From JABCPE02 sp963516475 (GTDB taxonomy: Bacteria; Bacteroidota; Bacteroidia; Flavobacteriales; Weeksellaceae): a stretch of 64,000 nucleotides of DNA. The position numbers were made by a program, and so were the translations under genes. The notes beneath the pieces are model-generated. The model had not been told where the DNA came from and did not search any database. It saw only the letters and a list, made by a program, of their open reading frames with translations. How positions within the stretch are numbered: the stretch's first letter is position 1; each line of letters opens with the position of its first letter. The stretch is from NCBI GenBank assembly GCA_963516475.1, contig CAUQBR010000002.1, positions 1 through 64,000 of the forward strand, in the 5' to 3' direction. Positions 60,129 to 64,000 of the stretch are shown in pieces.

Positions 60129-62447
60129 CTAATTTAAAAGCAGACCATTTATATTTTCTGGCTTTCTCGCCCACTCCACATTATACACAAAATCAGCATC
60201 TTCCAGAGTTTTCACTTCTTCCAAAGACTGGGCTTTTGCTTTTATTTTTAATATTTCTCCTACGGAAATTTTTGTTGAAAGTTTTTTGAGTAAAGTCTCT
60301 ACATCCTCGAAACAAAGACTCCATATTGTCTGCCCTGCAAATGGCTGTTCCAGCCAGATGATTTTCTGCTCCGATATATCCAAAACCCCGAAAACAAGAC
60401 CTTTTTGCAAAGGTTGAGAAATGCGTATCTGATGAATCACGCACGATGGGTCATAGGCTACTCCACTTCGTTCAGAGACTTTCATTTTATGTTTTGAATC
60501 CATCCAGCCCACTACCAAATTAGGTGTGATACTCCCAAAACTATATGCATTACAAGTGAACACCACATATCTCCCGCCTGCTTTTTGTAAAGCACTGATA
60601 TCCACATCTATATATTCTGCCGTACCGATTTTATTAGGAATAGAGCGAATGTCTCCACTGTGTTTACAGCCTAATAGACTAAGATTAGAATAGTTACACA
60701 CTTCTCGCTCATTCTTATAAATGATACTGCATGACAAATCCATATCCATATGCTGGGCTGGAAGATCTTTCCCCCACTGCATAAAAAGCCTTATTTTATT
60801 GCCTTCCAACGGAAAAGTTTCTCCCATCAAAGCAGGAGCAAAATCCTGCAAATTTTGGCTTCTATCTCCTATGGGAAGCGGAATTTCGTAGAGTTTTGGG
60901 TCAATGTATATTTTTTTAAATCCTGCTTCGGACTGAGAAAATCTTCTCTCTATCTCTTTTAAAGCAAAATCCTTTATACAAGATTGAAAATCAGCCAATT
61001 CCTCATCCGAATACAAACTCAAAAATTTATTCGCAGGAATGCTTTTTCTCGTTCCCATTGCTGTTTTTACACTGCGCTGCGCTTCCCTGTCAAAATAAAT
61101 TTCCACAAAAGAATTCAGAATAAGTAAAAACTTCATAGGAACTTCCGAAGAAACCTTCTCAAAGGCCTGTAAAGTTTCTTCTGCGCCGAACCAAAGCATA
61201 TTAGAAAACAGTGACCTCGCAAACAAACTCGGTTTCTGCTGTAAAAGCGCAAAAGTCCTTTCTGCATCGGTTTTTGAGCGGAAATAATCTACTTTCCCCT
61301 GCCAGACTTCATAAGCTTGATTATAAAAAACATCAAGAACGGCTTTCAACTTATCAAAGCCTTTCTTTCCGCTGTATTCAGCCAAACGAAGCGCACGGAT
61401 GAAACGAACCCACATCTGGCGGTTAGGGTGCATCTGTTCAGCTATTTTTTCCACCGAAAGAGGCAGTTGGTTCAGCCAAACAGCCACCATTTTGGCTTCT
61501 TTTCGGGAATATTTCAGTTTTAATTGTTCTTTACCGACAATTTTTGCAAAAACACTCAAATCATTCTGTCTTTGGATATGTTTGTGATTTTGCTCTATGT
61601 TTTTAACGATTATTTTGGGTTTGATGATTTGTAAAAAACCTGTTTTCTTGTACCATAAATACCGTAAAATATCGGTCGGACTACGGAAATACCCGCCTGC
61701 TTCCTGCTCTCTTTCCTGCGAAATAAGCTCATCGACTACAAGAATCAGCGTTTCTTTAATTCCTACAATCACCTCATTTTCAGGATTATAGTGTTTTAAA
61801 AGTAATTTAAGAGTATCTGTCTGCGTGGCATCCAGCGGAACTTTAGAAGTGAGCAGACTCTCCAAAAGAGCCTTCATCTCTTTTTCTGTCCAAAGGTCAA
61901 TGACTTTGAGCTTACTTCCTTGATTTTCAAGCTTTAATTTATCAAAAATAAAAGGCGTTCCGCAGAATGGACAGCCGTTATAACGGTTCATAGGAAAAGT
62001 CCCATCGGGAATGATATGCCCACAGTCCAGCTTTACAGCAGCATACCCATAATCATAATAAACTTGGTCGTAATAGTGTCTTATGGTTTCTTTATTAGGA
62101 AGTTCTCCTATTTCTTCATTAAACCAAGCCGTTATCCAGTGGTCATAGACGGTTTCTCCTGTGGGAATTTCCCAATTTTTCACCAAAGGAGTCCAGTTTA
62201 GTTTTGTTCCTAAAATTTCCTCAAAATGAGATTTTATCCCTTCTTTAAAGGCTGAAGTGGTGTGATTGATGGCGTGTAATAATGGCTCTGTGACCACAAA
62301 TCCATGCTTACGAAGCGTATCAATGAGGCGAAGCGTTTCGCCTGTCAGTTTAGTAAAACTGGTGTTTGCATTAGGAATATAGACTGCGTTCTGGCGAAGC
62401 GCTATTTTTTGTAAATCACTGATAATATGAGCATTATTAACATCCAT
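60129..62447 (-). CDS. RING-like zinc / TerD-like domain protein (MXAN_6230/SCO0854 type)
   Basis: This 772-residue protein has a RING-like zinc segment near residues 142-162 (CGH, then CPFC). A long helical middle follows. The C-terminal region (about 545-720) resembles TerD-family calcium-binding domains: DLSCSIIYKNER, HSGDIRSIPNKIGTAEYIDVDI. I associate this layout with the MXAN_6230/SCO0854 family, which belongs to the tellurium-resistance-linked stress and conflict systems. No other ter genes are adjacent. The function is unknown. Confidence 0.65.
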   Translation of the reverse strand: MDVNNAHIISDLQKIALRQNAVYIPNANTSFTKLTGETLRLIDTLRKHGFVVTEPLLHAINHTTSAFKEGIKSHFEEILGTKLNWTPLVKNWEIPTGETVYDHWITAWFNEEIGELPNKETIRHYYDQVYYDYGYAAVKLDCGHIIPDGTFPMNRYNGCPFCGTPFIFDKLKLENQGSKLKVIDLWTEKEMKALLESLLTSKVPLDATQTDTLKLLLKHYNPENEVIVGIKETLILVVDELISQEREQEAGGYFRSPTDILRYLWYKKTGFLQIIKPKIIVKNIEQNHKHIQRQNDLSVFAKIVGKEQLKLKYSRKEAKMVAVWLNQLPLSVEKIAEQMHPNRQMWVRFIRALRLAEYSGKKGFDKLKAVLDVFYNQAYEVWQGKVDYFRSKTDAERTFALLQQKPSLFARSLFSNMLWFGAEETLQAFEKVSSEVPMKFLLILNSFVEIYFDREAQRSVKTAMGTRKSIPANKFLSLYSDEELADFQSCIKDFALKEIERRFSQSEAGFKKIYIDPKLYEIPLPIGDRSQNLQDFAPALMGETFPLEGNKIRLFMQWGKDLPAQHMDMDLSCSIIYKNEREVCNYSNLSLLGCKHSGDIRSIPNKIGTAEYIDVDISALQKAGGRYVVFTCNAYSFGSITPNLVVGWMDSKHKMKVSERSGVAYDPSCVIHQIRISQPLQKGLVFGVLDISEQKIIWLEQPFAGQTIWSLCFEDVETLLKKLSTKISVGEILKIKAKAQSLEEVKTLEDADFVYNVEWARKPENINGLLLN

Positions 62448-62868
62448 TTTCTTACATTTATTTTAAATTTTCCCAAACTAAAAAAAATAAAAGCAAGGTA
62501 ATTGCATAAGTAAATCAACCTAAAATGAAAAGAAGTAACTCATGCTTGACCTTGCTTATTCTTTATGAAAAATCCCACTACGAAGATAGTAATTTTTTCT
62601 ATTTGTGAAGAATATTTTCTCTACTATTATTTTCTAATGAAATTATAAAACTGGTCACACAATTCAAGGTTATTTTTTATTATTCTTTTCGCTCATATTT
62701 TAGATAAATTTTTAATATTCAACAAAATACATTCATTTTTATTTAAAGTATAACGGAAAATATCTAAAAAATCTATATTTATGCTAATAAATTTCATCAT
62801 TGTTAATCAACCAAATGTTTCAGGTAGCCTTGAGTAGATATTGGGTTTATCAACCCAACCTACTTTAA
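62448..62868. other. Gene-free stretch with two hairpins
   Basis: No open frame of note is present. A 9-bp stem (AAGCAAGGT 62491-62499, ACCTTGCTT 62549-62557) encloses a 49-base loop just after the start of the large gene. A compact hairpin TTGGGTT-TATC-AACCCAA lies at 62841-62858 just past the stop of the next gene and could help end its transcript, though no T-run follows. Confidence 0.45.
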
Positions 62869-63540
62869 CTAAGCATCTTTCAATAAATCTTGTGGCTTTA
62901 ATACAGTTTCTCCTGAAATATGTTTTTTTAATAGTTTTACAAGCTGGGTGTAGGTTTTTTTGTAAAAATCATTTTTTGTTTTTTGTAAAAATTTTTCATA
63001 TTTTCCGATAATGAAGGAAATTTGTTCGTTGTTGAACGAATTAATTTCTTTATTGAGCATAATAGAAAATTCCCAAAATGACTCATTAGCAGGAGGTAGA
63101 TCTAAAAGAGAGACTGCATAATCAAACCAATCAGGCTCTTTTTTCAACAGTTCAAGATAAAGGCGTGTTGAATTCCAAACTACAAGACGGCGAATTTTTT
63201 TACTCTTATGGTTCCTGAACTTACTTAAATAATTAAAACATAAAAGTTTGCACTTTTCTTGGGTGGATAAAAAACCAAACCAGCCTAATGCGTGCAAGCA
63301 GTACCATAGGATTTTCTCATCCTCCGCATATTTGTCGCTAAACGCCATGGCTAATTTTAAGCAGTCCATATTCTCCGTGAATTCAGACGGCATCCGATGA
63401 TAGCAGGCTATCTTGTTCATTGTTGAGGCAGTATCAAGTGGAGTGGAGTCTGTCTCTTTATCGTTTAAAAAGGCGGTCAGATAGTCTAACAACTTCTGGA
63501 ATTGCTTGGGTTTTCCTAATTCTCTGCTGATATATTTCAT
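62869..63540 (-). CDS. Hypothetical all-helical protein
   Basis: This 223-residue soluble protein is rich in helices with HEAT-like spacing (WFDYAVSLLDLPPANESF). It shares no motif I can name. It is separated from the large RING/TerD gene by 421 bp and from the last, partial gene by 86 bp. Function unknown. Confidence 0.55.
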   Translation of the reverse strand: MKYISRELGKPKQFQKLLDYLTAFLNDKETDSTPLDTASTMNKIACYHRMPSEFTENMDCLKLAMAFSDKYAEDEKILWYCLHALGWFGFLSTQEKCKLLCFNYLSKFRNHKSKKIRRLVVWNSTRLYLELLKKEPDWFDYAVSLLDLPPANESFWEFSIMLNKEINSFNNEQISFIIGKYEKFLQKTKNDFYKKTYTQLVKLLKKHISGETVLKPQDLLKDA

Positions 63541-63626
63541 GATATTGTCTTTGGTTTAGTTACAATTTTGTTTGGAATATTTTTCATATTTTCTTCTTTT
63601 ACAAATGCCCACCGTTGCTAAAGTTG

Positions 63627-64000
63627 CTATTCAAAAGGATTATATTGACCAAGATTTTTTCCCCAATCTAAATCAATGAATCTATCTTTAAACATTTCAT
63701 ATACAGATTGGGAATTAATTCTATATGCAGAATAATTCTGTATTTCCTCTAATTTAGATATATCTGTGAAAGAAATGAACACTGGAGTATTCTTATTAAT
63801 TCCAATGGTTTCCATTTTTGATTTTACATTAATAAGCGATGATATACATGTATCAAACATGGCTTTTCTATACTTATTAAAATCATTTTTATCTATATCT
63901 TCACAGTGGCTTAATTTTTTATTAAATTCTTTTAACTCACTATTTTCTAGATTGTAGCTTAAATTCTCCCATTCATTTGGAGACCATTTATAATATAAAA
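63627..64000 (-). CDS. Hypothetical protein, C-terminal part (cut by window edge)
   Basis: The frame is open from the window edge to a stop at 63627, giving 124 residues without a start. It contains KWSPNEWENLSYNLE and FISFTDISKLEEIQNYS, a layout reminiscent of DUF4303-like proteins, but that is weak. The true start lies beyond 64000; an internal Met at 63860 is not it. Confidence 0.5.
   Translation of the reverse strand, partial: LYYKWSPNEWENLSYNLENSELKEFNKKLSHCEDIDKNDFNKYRKAMFDTCISSLINVKSKMETIGINKNTPVFISFTDISKLEEIQNYSAYRINSQSVYEMFKDRFIDLDWGKNLGQYNPFE

Noticed and set aside
1..64000. CRISPR array, ribosomal RNA operon or insertion sequence
   Set aside because: No regularly spaced repeats, rRNA-like sequence or transposase frame was seen on either strand.

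Overview
The window looks like a chromosome segment from a low-GC Bacteroidetes bacterium of the Flavobacteriales, most likely a Weeksellaceae/Chryseobacterium relative. The reasons are the gene content (PorT of type IX secretion, TamL, Mpl, DUF4290, menaquinone UbiE/MenG, a short SpeA), repeated Bacteroidetes -7 boxes of the form TAnnTTTG, and a 6S-like RNA between zapA and rny.

About 1-46.0 kb is core chromosome. It holds agmatinase (speB), a WGR/DUF4240 protein, murA-DUF4290-mpl-plsC, rel, nhaA, a BrkB-family protein, rlmH, an OmpA-like protein, a SpoU methylase and tamL overlapping head to head, ychF, DUF58 and DUF368 genes, an M1 aminopeptidase, thyA, a GH25 protein, an outer-membrane barrel, recQ with a small toxin-antitoxin-like pair and a glycosyltransferase, kdsD, tatC, clpP, dnaG, speA, a membrane phosphoesterase, a KAS III enzyme, the zapA-6S-rny cluster, and ubiE-porT. 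SpeA and SpeB together would convert arginine to agmatine to putrescine. Two decayed genes lie at 12.2-12.7 kb and 17.7-18.2 kb. Most convergent gene pairs share a bidirectional terminator hairpin.

About 46.27-58.26 kb is a 12-kb integrated element sitting at the 3' end of tRNA-Ser(GGA). A 13-bp direct repeat marks both ends, and a tyrosine integrase lies just inside the left one. The element carries an excisionase-like protein, a filamentous-phage-type replication initiator, a DUF488-like protein, a helix-turn-helix protein, a serine recombinase, a leader with two strong RNA hairpins ahead of a VanZ/DUF4352/small-membrane-protein cassette, and a defence-like block. That block has a three-gene operon (sce7726-type PD-(D/E)XK nuclease-like protein, sce7725-type protein, zinc-ribbon/RES protein) followed by an AbiE-type toxin-antitoxin pair with its operator. 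The tRNA's apparent original terminator is stranded on the far side of the element, and the element end supplies a replacement. The three-gene operon is my best candidate for an undescribed system.

About 58.35-64 kb returns to the chromosome: type I asparaginase (ansA), a small hypothetical protein, an ankyrin protein, a large RING-like/TerD-like protein, and two hypothetical genes, the last cut by the window edge. Everything here comes from reading the sequence by eye. No database search was run, so family names are recognition calls.
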